Assembly: GCF_010093345.1 (NCBI RefSeq)
Contig: NZ_PDWT01000002.1
Span: forward strand, 1 to 64,000
Direction: 5' to 3'
Source: Pseudoxanthomonas yeongjuensis
GTDB lineage: Bacteria; Pseudomonadota; Gammaproteobacteria; Xanthomonadales; Xanthomonadaceae
DNA length: 64,000 nucleotides
Shown here: positions 48,267 to 57,301 of the stretch, piece after piece
Layout: each line of letters opens with the position of its first letter
Position numbering within the stretch: the first letter of the stretch is position 1
Notes under the pieces: model-generated
Told to the model about the DNA's origin: nothing
What the model saw: only the letters and a program-made list of their open reading frames with translations
The model's database searches: none
Made by a program: the position numbers and the translations under genes

Positions 48267-48658
48267 GGTGTGGATCCATGCGACAGGGGCTGAGGATTGG
48301 ACGCTGGGGGCTTCTCACCTGGTGAGATTGGGGCTGGTCTTCCACAGTCGAACAGCAGGCTTGATCCCTTCTCCCCTTGCGGGAAGAGGTGCCCGAAGGG
48401 CGGAAGGGGGGTGGCAGGCGAAGCCTGCTGCCTCTTGTCTCGACAGATCAAGCCTGTGGATGGGTCTCCTGCGTGGTTGAGTTCATCCCTCCGCTTGCCC
48501 CTCTCCCGACGCGCAGGCGCGTCGACCTCTCCCGCAAGGGGAGAGGTGTATTTCATGCGTCCGCCTGAAAGCTGGCCTCCCTACTTCCCGAAATTCCCGA
48601 GCAAACTGCCAACTGGAGATCTCCGGCAGGCGGAGCGGGGACGTCGCATCTACGCCTG
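48267..48658. repeat. Intergenic region with GAGAGG-type hairpin repeats
   Basis: This 392-base gap has no credible gene. It holds a hairpin element at about 48366-48412 (TTCTCCCCTTGCGGGAAGAG then GCCCGAAGGGC). An inverted fragment of the ~200 bp repeat lies at about 48491-48552 (CCCTCTCCCGACGCGCAGGC, then CGACCTCTCCCGCAAGGGGA). A single GTTGAG...GTCTCC stretch between them is unique. Confidence 0.6.
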
Positions 48659-49732
48659 CTACGGCGTTATCGCCACCTTCAACACCCCATCGCGCTGGTG
48701 GCTGAAGAGTTCGTACGCGGCCTCGATGTCGTCCAGCCTGTAGCGATGGGTGACCATGGCGCCCAGGTCGACTCGGCCGGACGCGATCACCGACATCAGC
48801 CGGCGCATGCGCTCCTTGCCGCCCGGGCACAGTCCGGTGACGATGCGGTGGTCGCCCAGGCCGGCGGCGAAGGCGTCCAGCGGAATGGTCAGGTCGCTGG
48901 AATACACGCCCAGGCTGGACAGGGTGCCGCCCGGGCGCAGCACGCGCAGGGCGGATTCGAAGGTCTTCTGGGTGCCAAGCGCCTCGATCGCCACGTCCAC
49001 GCCGCGGCCCCGGGTCAGCTGCATGATCTGTTCGACCACGTCGCCCTGGCTGGCATCGACCACATGGTCGGCGCCCAGCTTGCGCGCCATCTCCAGCCGC
49101 GCCGGCACCCTGTCCACGCCGATCACCAGGCTGGCGCCACTGAGCCGGGCGCCGGCGGTGGCGCACAGGCCGATCGGACCCTGCGCGAACACGGCCACGG
49201 TGTCGCCGATGCGGACCTTGCCGTTCTCGGCGCCGCTGAAGCCGGTGGACATGATGTCCGGGCACATCAGTACCTGCTCGTCGCTGAGGCCATCGGGCAC
49301 CGGCGCCAGGTTGGCCATGGCATCGGGCACCAGCACGTATTCGGCCTGGCAGCCGTCGATGGTATTGCCGAACTTCCAGCCGCCGATGGCCTTGAAGCCA
49401 TGCTCGGTGCCGGCGCCGTCCTGCGAATGCTGCCCGCACAGGCAGGCATTGCTCCAGCCGCTGGGGGTGATGGCTCCTGCGATCACCCGCTGGCCCTCGC
49501 GGTAGCCGGTGACCGCCGAACCGAGCTTCTCGATCACCCCGACCGGCTCGTGGCCGATCGTGAGGCCGCGGGCGACGGGATATTCGCCCTTGAGGATGTG
49601 CACGTCGGTCCCGCAGATGGTGGTCGTGGTCACCCGCAGCAACGCATCCAGCGGCCCGACCTCGGGAATCGGCTTGTCGTCCAGCACGATGCGGTTGGGC
49701 TCGACGAAGATCGCGGCTTTCATCATGGCCAT
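48659..49732 (-). CDS. Zinc-dependent secondary-alcohol dehydrogenase
   Basis: The 357-residue medium-chain dehydrogenase begins at the ATG with GGAG eight bases upstream. The long upstream frame is not conserved. The catalytic Zn ligand Cys is in TICGTDVHILKGEYP, with GHEPVGVIEKLGS after it. The NADP/NAD fold has VAVFAQGPIGLCATAGARL. The segment around AITPSGWSNACLCGQHS and GWKFGNTIDG replaces the usual four-Cys structural zinc lobe, as in Clostridium/Thermoanaerobacter isopropanol dehydrogenases. PDIMSTGFSGAE and GLCPGGKERM also match that group. It probably oxidises secondary alcohols or reduces ketones. It is a single gene. Confidence 0.87.
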   Translation of the reverse strand: MAMMKAAIFVEPNRIVLDDKPIPEVGPLDALLRVTTTTICGTDVHILKGEYPVARGLTIGHEPVGVIEKLGSAVTGYREGQRVIAGAITPSGWSNACLCGQHSQDGAGTEHGFKAIGGWKFGNTIDGCQAEYVLVPDAMANLAPVPDGLSDEQVLMCPDIMSTGFSGAENGKVRIGDTVAVFAQGPIGLCATAGARLSGASLVIGVDRVPARLEMARKLGADHVVDASQGDVVEQIMQLTRGRGVDVAIEALGTQKTFESALRVLRPGGTLSSLGVYSSDLTIPLDAFAAGLGDHRIVTGLCPGGKERMRRLMSVIASGRVDLGAMVTHRYRLDDIEAAYELFSHQRDGVLKVAITP

Positions 49733-50181
49733 GGGAAGCGCTCCGGATCCGGGGGACCAACACCCTATGCCTGGCGCCGTGACGACTTGTTGAGCGAGAT
49801 CAATTCGATGGCAATGCAACGAAGCCCGGCCAGCGGTTCGAACCGACGCCTTCCCGCGGCAACGGCCTGGACAGGCAATCGGGACAAAAGTCCATCGGGC
49901 AGTTCGATGCAGGAAGGATTCCGGTTTCCTGGGCGCGGGGCGACGCCAATTCGCCCGCGAATCCAGCGTCTCGAAGCAATGCGCACGCTCCTTCATGGGC
50001 ATGGTCCGTGCATGGAGGCCTGGTCGAGGCCGCTTTGTCTATATCTCGAGCGATATGCAGCGGCCTGGTTCCACGGGAACGAAGGATCGTGGAACATTGC
50101 CATCCACCGGCTGGCGCAATACGGCATCGACGGCCGAAAAAGGGACGCTGGTTAAACTGGCGTACCTCCGCGGACCTGCCC
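49733..50181. other. Intergenic region between divergent genes, no gene seen
   Basis: About 450 bases separate the dehydrogenase and the FAD-dependent oxidoreductase. Open frames on both strands here lack conserved patterns or good start sites. I see no REP units. The area should carry both promoters, but none is clear enough to call. Confidence 0.4.
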
Positions 50182-51846
50182 ATGCTCCGACTCAACAACC
50201 TGAAACTGCCGCTCGACCACGATGATTCGGCCCTGCAAGGCGCCATCCTTGCAGGGCTCGGCATCACCGCCGAAGAACTCACCGGTTACACCATCGCCAG
50301 GCGCAGCTACGACGCACGCAAGCGCGGCGCCATTTCATTGATCTATGCGCTGGACGTGGACACCACGCGCGAAGCCGACCTGCTGCAGCGCCTGCAGGCA
50401 GGCGATCCCGCGCTCGGGCGCACGCTCGCCCCGACGCCCGACACCACCTACCGGTTCGTCGCCCGGCCGGCGCCGGGCCCGGCACCGCGCCCGCTGGTCA
50501 TCGGCATGGGTCCCTGCGGACTGTTCGCCGGGTTGATCCTGGCGCAGATGGGCCTGCGGCCGATCATTCTGGAGCGCGGCAAGAACGTGCGCGAGCGCAC
50601 CGTGGATACGTTCGGGCTGTGGCGCAGGAAGATCCTCAATCCCGAATCCAACGTCCAGTTCGGCGAAGGCGGCGCCGGCACCTTCTCCGACGGCAAGCTG
50701 TACAGCCAGATCAGCGACAAGCGCCACTACGGGCGCAAGGTCCTGACCGAATTCGTCAAGGCCGGCGCGCCCGGGGAAATCCTCTACGTCAGCAAGCCGC
50801 ACATCGGCACCTTCCGCCTGGTGTCGATGGTGGAGAACATGCGCGCCGACATCGAGGCGCTGGGCGGCGAGATCCGTTTCTCGCACCGGGTCGACGACGT
50901 CCTGGTCGAAATGGATTCCTCCGGCACCCGGCACCTGCGCGGCGTGATCCTGGCCAACGGCGAGGAAATCCGCGCCGACCACGTGGTCATGGCCCTGGGC
51001 CACAGCGCCCGCGATACCTTCTTCATGCTGCACGAACGCGGCGTGTTCCTGGAAGCCAAGCCGTTCTCCGTCGGCTTCCGCATCGAACACCCGCAATCGC
51101 TGATCGACCGCGCGCGTTTCGGCCCGCAGGCCGGGCATCCGCTGCTCGGTGCGGCCGACTACAAACTCGTCCACCACTGCCGCAGCGGACGTTCGGTCTA
51201 CAGCTTCTGCATGTGCCCGGGCGGCACCGTGGTCGCGGCCGCCAGCGAAGCCGGGCGCGTGGTCACCAACGGCATGAGCCAGTACTCGCGCAACGAACGC
51301 AACGCCAACGCCGCCATCGTGGTCGGCATCACCCCCGAGGACTACGCCGAGTTCGATCCCAGCGGCAGCCCGCTGGCCGGCATCGCCCTGCAACGGCACT
51401 GGGAAGAACAGGCGTTCCGGCTCGGCGGCGAAAGCTACGACGCGCCGGGACAGTTGGTCGGCGATTTCCTGCGCAAGCGTGCGTCGACCGGATTCGGCAC
51501 GGTGCAACCTTCGTATACGCCGGGCGTGATCCTGGGCGACCTCTCGACCGCGCTGCCGCGCTACGCCATCGACGCGATCCGCGAGGCGTTGCCGGCGTTC
51601 GACAAACAGATAAAAGGCTTCGCCATGGAGGATGCGATCCTCACGGGCGTGGAAACGCGCACGTCCTCGCCGGTGCGGATGACCCGCGGCGTCGATGGAC
51701 AGAGCCTCAATACGCGCGGACTGTTTCCCGCGGGCGAAGGTGCGGGCTATGCGGGCGGGATCCTCTCGGCCGCGGTGGATGGGATCAGGGCGGCGGAGGC
51801 GGTGGCGATGGAGATGGTGGCGGCGGGTCAGGCACGCGCGATGTAG
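50182..51846 (+). CDS. FAD-dependent oxidoreductase (COG2509-type)
   Basis: The 554-residue flavoprotein has an N-terminal domain of about 85 residues (LRLNNLKLPLDHDD, YTIARRSYDARKRGAISLIY), then the FAD motif LVIGMGPCGLFAGLILAQMG and ILERGK. Conserved blocks are NVQFGEGGAGTFSDGKLYS near 170, MALGHSARDTF near 277, CMCPGGTVVAAASEAG near 345, and the C-terminal LFPAGEGAGYAGGILSAAVDG. The family is uncharacterised dehydrogenases of the BaiN/GidA-like flavoprotein superfamily, and the substrate is unknown. The inner ATG was chosen because the family N-terminus begins there. Confidence 0.86.
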   Translation: MLRLNNLKLPLDHDDSALQGAILAGLGITAEELTGYTIARRSYDARKRGAISLIYALDVDTTREADLLQRLQAGDPALGRTLAPTPDTTYRFVARPAPGPAPRPLVIGMGPCGLFAGLILAQMGLRPIILERGKNVRERTVDTFGLWRRKILNPESNVQFGEGGAGTFSDGKLYSQISDKRHYGRKVLTEFVKAGAPGEILYVSKPHIGTFRLVSMVENMRADIEALGGEIRFSHRVDDVLVEMDSSGTRHLRGVILANGEEIRADHVVMALGHSARDTFFMLHERGVFLEAKPFSVGFRIEHPQSLIDRARFGPQAGHPLLGAADYKLVHHCRSGRSVYSFCMCPGGTVVAAASEAGRVVTNGMSQYSRNERNANAAIVVGITPEDYAEFDPSGSPLAGIALQRHWEEQAFRLGGESYDAPGQLVGDFLRKRASTGFGTVQPSYTPGVILGDLSTALPRYAIDAIREALPAFDKQIKGFAMEDAILTGVETRTSSPVRMTRGVDGQSLNTRGLFPAGEGAGYAGGILSAAVDGIRAAEAVAMEMVAAGQARAM

Positions 51847-51852
51847 CCGGCA

Positions 51853-52036
51853 GTTTCCCCTCTCCCCTTGCGGGAGAGGGTGGCCGAAGGCCGGGAGAGG
51901 GCAGGCCGGAGCTAGTGGCAATCAATGGCTAGGCGATGTCGAGTGCGGGAAAGCCAAAGCCGAAAGCACGCCTCGCTGCGCTCGCCCCCCTCTCCTGCCC
52001 TTCGGGCATCCTCTCCCACAAGGGGAGGGAGAAATA
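51853..52036. repeat. GAGAGG-stem repeat, diverged copy
   Basis: The copy opens with CCCCTCTCCCCTTGCGGGAG, GTGGCCGAAGGCCGGGAGAG, and closes with CTCCTGCCCTTCGGGCATCC and a final CTCTCCCACAAGGGGAGG hairpin. The centre includes GCCAAAGCCGAAAGC instead of the usual AGATCAAAAGCCG. It fills the gap before the NYN gene. Confidence 0.6.
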
Positions 52037-52143
52037 ACCTGGTTGAACCAACAACGCTTTCATATCCGCCATGCAAGCATGTGGCTTGCACTGCGCGCAC
52101 AATCGCGCGCATACCTGTGACCGGACCGGACGGAGTTTCCACA

Positions 52144-52992
52144 ATGAAATCCAGAAACAACGGCAAGCCCGACAACGACGACGACCAGCCACGATTGGCG
52201 GTGCTGATCGATGCGGACAATGCGCAACCTTCGGTGATCGAGGGCCTGCTGGCCGAAGTGGCCAAGTTCGGCGTGGCCAGCGTCAAGCGCATCTACGGCG
52301 ACTTCACCAGCCCGCGCATGACCCAGTGGAAGGCGGCGTTGCTGCGGCATTCGATCAGCCCGGCGCAGCAGTTCGCCTACACCAGCGGCAAGAACGCCAC
52401 CGACAGCTCGATGATCATAGATGCGATGGACCTGCTGTACACGCAGCGCTTCGACGGTTTCTGCCTGGTCTCCAGCGACAGCGATTTCACCCGCCTGGCC
52501 CAGCGCCTGCGCGAGGAAGGCCTGACCGTGTACGGGTTCGGGGAAAAGAAGACGCCGGATCCTTTCGTCCGCGCCTGCGACAAGTTCATCTACACCGAAG
52601 TGCTGCGCACCGCGCAGGTGGTGAACGAAGCAGTCAAGCCCGCTCCTGCGAAACCGGCGAAGAAGGCGGCCAGGACAGTCGCGCCGAAACCGGTGCCGCA
52701 AGCCGCGCCTGCCGCTCCACCAGCAGCCGAGAACAAGGACAAAAGCGTCGAGCGCCTGCCGCTGGAACTGATCCGCCAGGCCATCGAGGAAGCCTCCGAC
52801 GACCAGGGCTGGGCCTTCCTCGGCAGCGTCGGCAGCTATCTCAACAAGATCCAGCCGGACTTCGATCCGCGCCTGTACGGACACAAGAAGCTGAGCGACC
52901 TGCTCAAGCACCAGTCCAGGCACTTCGCCATCGAGGAGCGTGCGGTCGCCGGCGGCAGCAACAAGATGATCTACATCCGATCGCTTGGCTGA
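52144..52992 (+). CDS. NYN-domain ribonuclease-like protein with OST-HTH/LOTUS domain
   Basis: The 282-residue protein has an N-terminal NYN (PIN-like) domain with the acidic site LAVLIDADNAQPSV near residue 19, TDSSMIIDAMDLLYTQRF and FCLVSSDSDFTRLAQRLREE near 117. A Pro/Ala/Lys-rich linker (about 175-205) leads to an OST-HTH/LOTUS domain (LPLELIRQAIEEASDDQGWA, KKLSDLLKHQ). NYN-LOTUS proteins bind RNA and are predicted or shown RNases (Limkain-b1/MARF1-like). GGAG lies nine bases before the ATG. The DUF938 methyltransferase starts 11 bases after its stop. Confidence 0.9.
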   Translation: MKSRNNGKPDNDDDQPRLAVLIDADNAQPSVIEGLLAEVAKFGVASVKRIYGDFTSPRMTQWKAALLRHSISPAQQFAYTSGKNATDSSMIIDAMDLLYTQRFDGFCLVSSDSDFTRLAQRLREEGLTVYGFGEKKTPDPFVRACDKFIYTEVLRTAQVVNEAVKPAPAKPAKKAARTVAPKPVPQAAPAAPPAAENKDKSVERLPLELIRQAIEEASDDQGWAFLGSVGSYLNKIQPDFDPRLYGHKKLSDLLKHQSRHFAIEERAVAGGSNKMIYIRSLG

Positions 52993-53003
52993 GCGCGGCG
53001 ACG

Positions 53004-53642
53004 ATGGAGACAGGAAAACCGTTCTCGCCTTCGTGCGAACGCAACCGCGATCCGATCCTGGAGGTGCTGCGGGTGCATTTCGCCGGGGGGCGCCACGTGC
53101 TCGAGATCGGCAGCGGCACCGGCCAGCACGCGGTGCATTTCGCTGCGGCGATGCCATGGCTGCAGTGGCAGTGTTCGGATCGCGTGGAGCACCTGCCGGG
53201 CATCCGTGCGTGGCTGGACGAGGCCGCGTTGCCGAACATGCCGGTGCCGGTCGAACTCGACGTCGCCCATGGTTCATGGCCGCCCACGGACTTCGACGCG
53301 GTGTTCACCGCCAACACCTTGCACATCATGGGCTGGGAGGAAGTGGAGGCGTTGTTTGTCGGCTTGGGGGAGAAGTTGGCGTTCGCAGCCGCAGCGGCCA
53401 CCTCTTTCACCCTGGCGATATATGGCCCCTTCAACTACGGCGGGGATTTCACCAGCGACAGCAACCGTGCATTCGACGCCTCGTTGCGTGCCCGCGATCC
53501 GCGCATGGGCATCCGCGATTTCGAGGCGGTGAATGGACTGGCGCGCGGGATCGGGCTCGAACTGATCGCCGATATCGCCATGCCGGCCAACAACCGCTGC
53601 CTGGTCTGGCGTCGCGGCACCGGGCCGCACGACCCAACATAG
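53004..53642 (+). CDS. DUF938 SAM-dependent methyltransferase-like protein
   Basis: The 212-residue protein has the DUF938 signature: FSPSCERNRDPILEVLRVHF at the start, the SAM-binding VLEIGSGTGQHAVHFA near residue 34, FDAVFTANTLHIMGWEEVE near 98, and YGPFNYGGDFTSDSNRAFD near 137. The target is unknown. It starts 11 bases after the NYN-LOTUS gene with no Shine-Dalgarno sequence, so translation may depend on that upstream gene. The pairing with an RNA-binding protein hints at an RNA-linked role, but this is only inference. Confidence 0.86.
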   Translation: METGKPFSPSCERNRDPILEVLRVHFAGGRHVLEIGSGTGQHAVHFAAAMPWLQWQCSDRVEHLPGIRAWLDEAALPNMPVPVELDVAHGSWPPTDFDAVFTANTLHIMGWEEVEALFVGLGEKLAFAAAAATSFTLAIYGPFNYGGDFTSDSNRAFDASLRARDPRMGIRDFEAVNGLARGIGLELIADIAMPANNRCLVWRRGTGPHDPT

Positions 53643-53675
53643 GATTTCCTTGATCCGCGGTTTCGTGCGAGCCTT

Positions 53676-53776
53676 GTAGGAGCGGGCCTTGCCCGCGATG
53701 CTCTTTCCGCGATCGGATCGAAAGGCATCGCTTCCGCGATCGGATCGAAAGGCATCGCGCCCAAGGGGCGCTCCTA
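53676..53776. repeat. REP pair with internal 27 bp tandem duplication
   Basis: GTAGGAGCGGGCCTTGCCCG faces inverted GCGCCCAAGGGGCGCTCCTA. Between them a 27-base unit beginning TTCCGCGATCGGATCGAAAG is exactly duplicated (53705-53731 and 53732-53758). The two REP arms belong to different palindrome variants. Confidence 0.8.
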
Positions 53777-53832
53777 CAGGGATGGGCTGAGACGTTACGA
53801 TGCGAGCCTCGTCGGGAAACCATGTGGTGTCC

Positions 53833-55737
53833 ATGTCCAAGCTGCCTGCCTTGCTGTTGTCGTCGCTGTTGCTGGTCATCGGCGTGGCGCATGCCGACGA
53901 GCTTCGTCCGCAGGCGGTGGTTGCCGACGTCGACTATCCGGGGACCCTGCAACTCAGCGTCGATGCCACCGACATCGCGCGCCGCATCTACCAGGTGCGC
54001 GAGCGCATTCCGGTGCGGGCCGGTCCGTTGAAGCTGTGGTATCCGCAGTGGATCCCGGGCAACCATGCGGCCACGGGGCCGATCAACCAGTTCGCCGGTT
54101 TGGTGATCAGCGGCAACGGCCAACGCATTCCGTGGCGGCGCGATCCGCTGGATGTATATGCCTTCGAACTGGAAGTGCCGGCGGGCGTGGATACGCTGGA
54201 AATCGAATTCCAATCGCTGTCGCCGACCGCCGCCGACCAGGGCCGGGTGGCGATGACCACCGAACTGATGTCGGTGCAATGGTCGCGGCTGCTGTTGTAT
54301 CCGGCCGGCTACGACGCGCGCCGGATCCGTTTCCAGCCCAACTTGCGGCTGCCGACGGATTGGCAGTTCGGCAGCGCGCTGGAGAGGACAGGAAGCGACG
54401 GCGACACGATCCGCTTCCAGCCGCTGGCCCTGGTCGACCTGGTCGATTCGCCGGTCTATGCCGGCCGCTACTTCAAGCGCTTCGACCTGGATCCGGGGGC
54501 GAAGGTCCCGGTGCATCTCGACGTGGTCGCCGATGCGCCGGAACTGCTTGAGGCAAAGCCCGAAATCCTCCAAGCGCATCGCGCACTGGTGAAGCAGGCC
54601 GATCGCGTATTCGGGACGCGCCCGTTCGCGCATTACGACTTCCTGCTGGCGCTGTCGGACCAGTTCAGCGGCATCGGCCTGGAGCATCACCAGTCCAGCG
54701 AGAACGGCACCTTCCCCGGCTACCTGACCGGCGATGCGCCGTTCACCGACAACTATCTCTTGCCGCACGAATACACCCACAGCTGGAACGGCAAGTCCGT
54801 GCGCCCGGCGACGTTGTGGACGCCGCACTACAACACGCCGATGCAGAACGACCTGCTCTGGGTGTACGAAGGCCAGACCGAATTCTGGGCCTGGGTACTG
54901 GCCGCGCGCGCCGGCCTGTACACGCCGCAACAGGCGCGGGAAGTGCTGGCCGCGACCGCGGCGACATTCGAACATCGCGCCGGCCGCGGCTGGCGCGACC
55001 TGCAGGACACCGTGTACCAGGGCATCGTCGATTTCAACGACGCGCCGCAGGCGTGGGAAAGCTGGCAGCGCGGCTACGACTTCTACGACGAAGGCATCCT
55101 GGTCTGGCTGGATGTGGATACCAGGCTGGACGAACTGTCGAAGGGGAAGCGTTCGCTGGACGATTTCGCCCGTGGCTTCTTCGGAGGCTACGAAGGCAAG
55201 CTGGAAGCACGACGGTATGGTTTCGGCGATGTGATCGGCGCGCTGGAAAAAGTGCAGGCGCACGACTGGGCCGGTTACCTGCGCGAGCGCATCGACAGCC
55301 ATGGACCGGGTGCGCCGCTGGACGGGCTGGCGCGCGCCGGCTGGAAGCTGGTCTATACCGACACCCCGAACCTGGCGATCGCCGATGCCGCGAGCGACGG
55401 CGAATACGACGACTTCCGTTTTTCGCTGGGCCTGAGCATCGCCAGCGACGAGGGCAAGGTCAACGAAGTCCTGTGGGGCGGTCCGGCGTATCGGGCCGGA
55501 ATCGCCAAGGACATGCAGGTGGTCGCGGTGAACGGAATCGCCTACAAGGCCGAGCGGCTGGGGCGTGCGATCGGCGCCGCGAAGTCGGGCAAGCAGGCGA
55601 TCGAATTGCTGCTGCGGCAGGGCGAGTCGTATCGCAGCGTCCGCATCGATTACCACGAAGGATTGCGGTATCCGCATCTCGAGCGCATCAATGGCACGGC
55701 CGATGGACTGCAGCGATTGCTGGCACCGCGCCGGTGA
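53833..55737 (+). CDS. Secreted M61-family peptidase with PDZ domain
   Basis: The 634-residue protein starts at the ATG whose product has a signal peptide (MSKLPALLLSSLLLVIGVAH). It matches M61 glycyl aminopeptidases. The N-terminal beta-rich region has LWYPQWIPGNHAATGPI. The zinc motif LLPHEYTHSWNGKSVRP lies near residue 310, with VYEGQTEFWAWVLA about 35 residues later giving the third ligand Glu. A C-terminal PDZ domain has ALWGGPAYRAGI-like residues (VLWGGPAYRAGIAKDMQVVA). It is probably periplasmic. Confidence 0.92.
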   Translation: MSKLPALLLSSLLLVIGVAHADELRPQAVVADVDYPGTLQLSVDATDIARRIYQVRERIPVRAGPLKLWYPQWIPGNHAATGPINQFAGLVISGNGQRIPWRRDPLDVYAFELEVPAGVDTLEIEFQSLSPTAADQGRVAMTTELMSVQWSRLLLYPAGYDARRIRFQPNLRLPTDWQFGSALERTGSDGDTIRFQPLALVDLVDSPVYAGRYFKRFDLDPGAKVPVHLDVVADAPELLEAKPEILQAHRALVKQADRVFGTRPFAHYDFLLALSDQFSGIGLEHHQSSENGTFPGYLTGDAPFTDNYLLPHEYTHSWNGKSVRPATLWTPHYNTPMQNDLLWVYEGQTEFWAWVLAARAGLYTPQQAREVLAATAATFEHRAGRGWRDLQDTVYQGIVDFNDAPQAWESWQRGYDFYDEGILVWLDVDTRLDELSKGKRSLDDFARGFFGGYEGKLEARRYGFGDVIGALEKVQAHDWAGYLRERIDSHGPGAPLDGLARAGWKLVYTDTPNLAIADAASDGEYDDFRFSLGLSIASDEGKVNEVLWGGPAYRAGIAKDMQVVAVNGIAYKAERLGRAIGAAKSGKQAIELLLRQGESYRSVRIDYHEGLRYPHLERINGTADGLQRLLAPRR

Positions 55738-55742
55738 GGTGG

Positions 55743-55822
55743 AGGGAGCGCCGTCCCGGCGCGAGCTCTTCGTATCGCATCAAGACAACAGCAGGAGCTC
55801 GCGGCGGGGACGCCGCTCCCAC
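55743..55822. repeat. REP pair, GGGAGCGCCGTCCC variant
   Basis: GGGAGCGCCGTCCCGGCGCG and inverted GCGGCGGGGACGCCGCTCCC define a second REP variant, seen again at 58985-59144. It sits between the M61 peptidase and transglycosylase genes. Confidence 0.75.
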
Positions 55823-55910
55823 GGTCTTGCCTTTCCAGGAAGAAGCGCTTCATCTGCCACTCAAGTTGGATTCTCCTACAATCGGGCGAGGCAACAAGGA
55901 GATCCGCATC

Positions 55911-57131
55911 ATGAAGACCCGGCTGGTGCTTGGTGTCGCATTGCTTGCGGTTGTGGGCGCGCCTTCAGCCCATGCCGATGAATTGGTTTTCAACGACTGC
56001 CTCGCCGGTCTGCGTGGTCAGGCGGCAGCGGCGGGGATTTCCGGCGGTTCCTTCGATACCTACACCCGTGACCTCGTGCCCGACATGGGCGTGCTGGAAC
56101 TGCTCGACGCGCAACCTGAATTCACCACCCCGATCTGGGACTACCTCGCCGCCCTGGTCGACGAGCAGCGCATCAGCGATGGCCAGGCGATGCTCGCGGC
56201 CCATGCGGCGACGCTGGCGCAGGTCTCGCAGCAATACGGCGTGGATCCGGCCACGGTGGTCGCGGTGTGGGGCGTGGAAAGCGATTACGGAAAGACCTTC
56301 GGCAAGCGGCCGCTGCTGGTGTCGCTGTCCACGCTGTCGTGCTTCGGCCGTCGCCAGGAATTCTTCCGCGGCGAATTCTTCGCCACGCTGAAGCTGCTGC
56401 AATCCGGCGATCTCAAGCCCGAGGGACTGACCGGTTCGTGGGCGGGCGCATTCGGCCATACGCAATTCATGCCGTCGACCTACCAGCGCATCGCCGTGGA
56501 CGGTGATGGCGATGGCCGGCGCGACCTGGTCGCCAGCATTCCCGATGCGCTGGCCTCGACCGCGAACTACCTGAAACAGGCTGGATGGCGCACAGGCGAA
56601 CCTTGGGGATACGAAGTGAGATTGCCCGCGGGTTTCGACGCCAGGCTCGCGGGCAGGAAGAACAAGCGCCCGTTGTCCGACTGGATCGCGCGTGGCGTGA
56701 CCCGTATCGATGGCGCTTCTATCCCGGCGGCCAACATGCAAGCCGGCGTGCTGCTGCCGGCCGGAGCGAACGGGCCGGCGTTCCTGGTGTTCCGCAACTT
56801 CGACGCGATCTATTCCTACAACGCCGCCGAAAGCTATGCGCTGGCCATCGCCACGCTGTCCGATCGCCTGCGTGGCGGCGGAGCGCTGGTCACGCCCTGG
56901 CCGACCGACGATCCGGGCCTGGGCCGTGGCGAACGCAGGCAGTTGCAGACCCTGTTGCTCGCGCGTGGCCATGCCATCGGCGAAGCCGACGGCATGATCG
57001 GTACGCTGACCCGACGCGCGATCGTGGTCGAACAGCAACGGCTCGGGATGCAACCGCAGGATGGGCGCGCGGGACGCAAGATCCTCGATGCGCTGCGCGA
57101 GCAGGGGCCACCCGTATTACCGCCACTTTGA
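55911..57131 (+). CDS. Lytic murein transglycosylase (MltB family) with peptidoglycan-binding domain
   Basis: The 406-residue precursor starts at the ATG with AAGGAG nine bases upstream. The signal peptide ends near PSAHADE. The SLT/MltB catalytic domain has VWGVESDYGKTFGKRPLL near residue 118 with the catalytic Glu, CFGRRQEFFRGEFFA, and GSWAGAFGHTQFMPSTYQR near 178. A C-terminal PG_binding_1-type domain (GERRQLQTLLLARGHAIGEA, GMIGTLTRRAI) is the wall anchor. It cleaves the MurNAc-GlcNAc bond with anhydro-product formation in the periplasm. Residues are intact. Confidence 0.93.
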   Translation: MKTRLVLGVALLAVVGAPSAHADELVFNDCLAGLRGQAAAAGISGGSFDTYTRDLVPDMGVLELLDAQPEFTTPIWDYLAALVDEQRISDGQAMLAAHAATLAQVSQQYGVDPATVVAVWGVESDYGKTFGKRPLLVSLSTLSCFGRRQEFFRGEFFATLKLLQSGDLKPEGLTGSWAGAFGHTQFMPSTYQRIAVDGDGDGRRDLVASIPDALASTANYLKQAGWRTGEPWGYEVRLPAGFDARLAGRKNKRPLSDWIARGVTRIDGASIPAANMQAGVLLPAGANGPAFLVFRNFDAIYSYNAAESYALAIATLSDRLRGGGALVTPWPTDDPGLGRGERRQLQTLLLARGHAIGEADGMIGTLTRRAIVVEQQRLGMQPQDGRAGRKILDALREQGPPVLPPL

Positions 57132-57151
57132 TGTTCGTGGTCTAGCGCATG

Positions 57152-57255
57152 CTCTTGTGGGAGCGGCGTAAGCCGCGAAAGGGAGCCTGCTAGCGCCGGG
57201 GTCAAGCGATGATTCGGTATCACCGCCTTCGCGGCTTACGCCGCTCCCACAAGAG
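57152..57255. repeat. REP inverted pair, GTGGGAGCGGCGTAAG variant
   Basis: CTCTTGTGGGAGCGGCGTAA and inverted TTACGCCGCTCCCACAAGAG are the outer ends of an extended pair. The arms continue through GCCGCGAA/TTCGCGGC. The pair fills the gap before the serine hydrolase gene. Confidence 0.8.
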
Positions 57256-57301
57256 CCGGCGCTGGCATACTCCGCTTATCCGATAATCTCAGGAAAAGCG
57301 C

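Noticed and set aside
49800-50282. 160-codon minus-strand frame between the dehydrogenase and FAD genes
   Set aside because: It overlaps the conserved start of the FAD gene and has no recognisable pattern or ribosome site.
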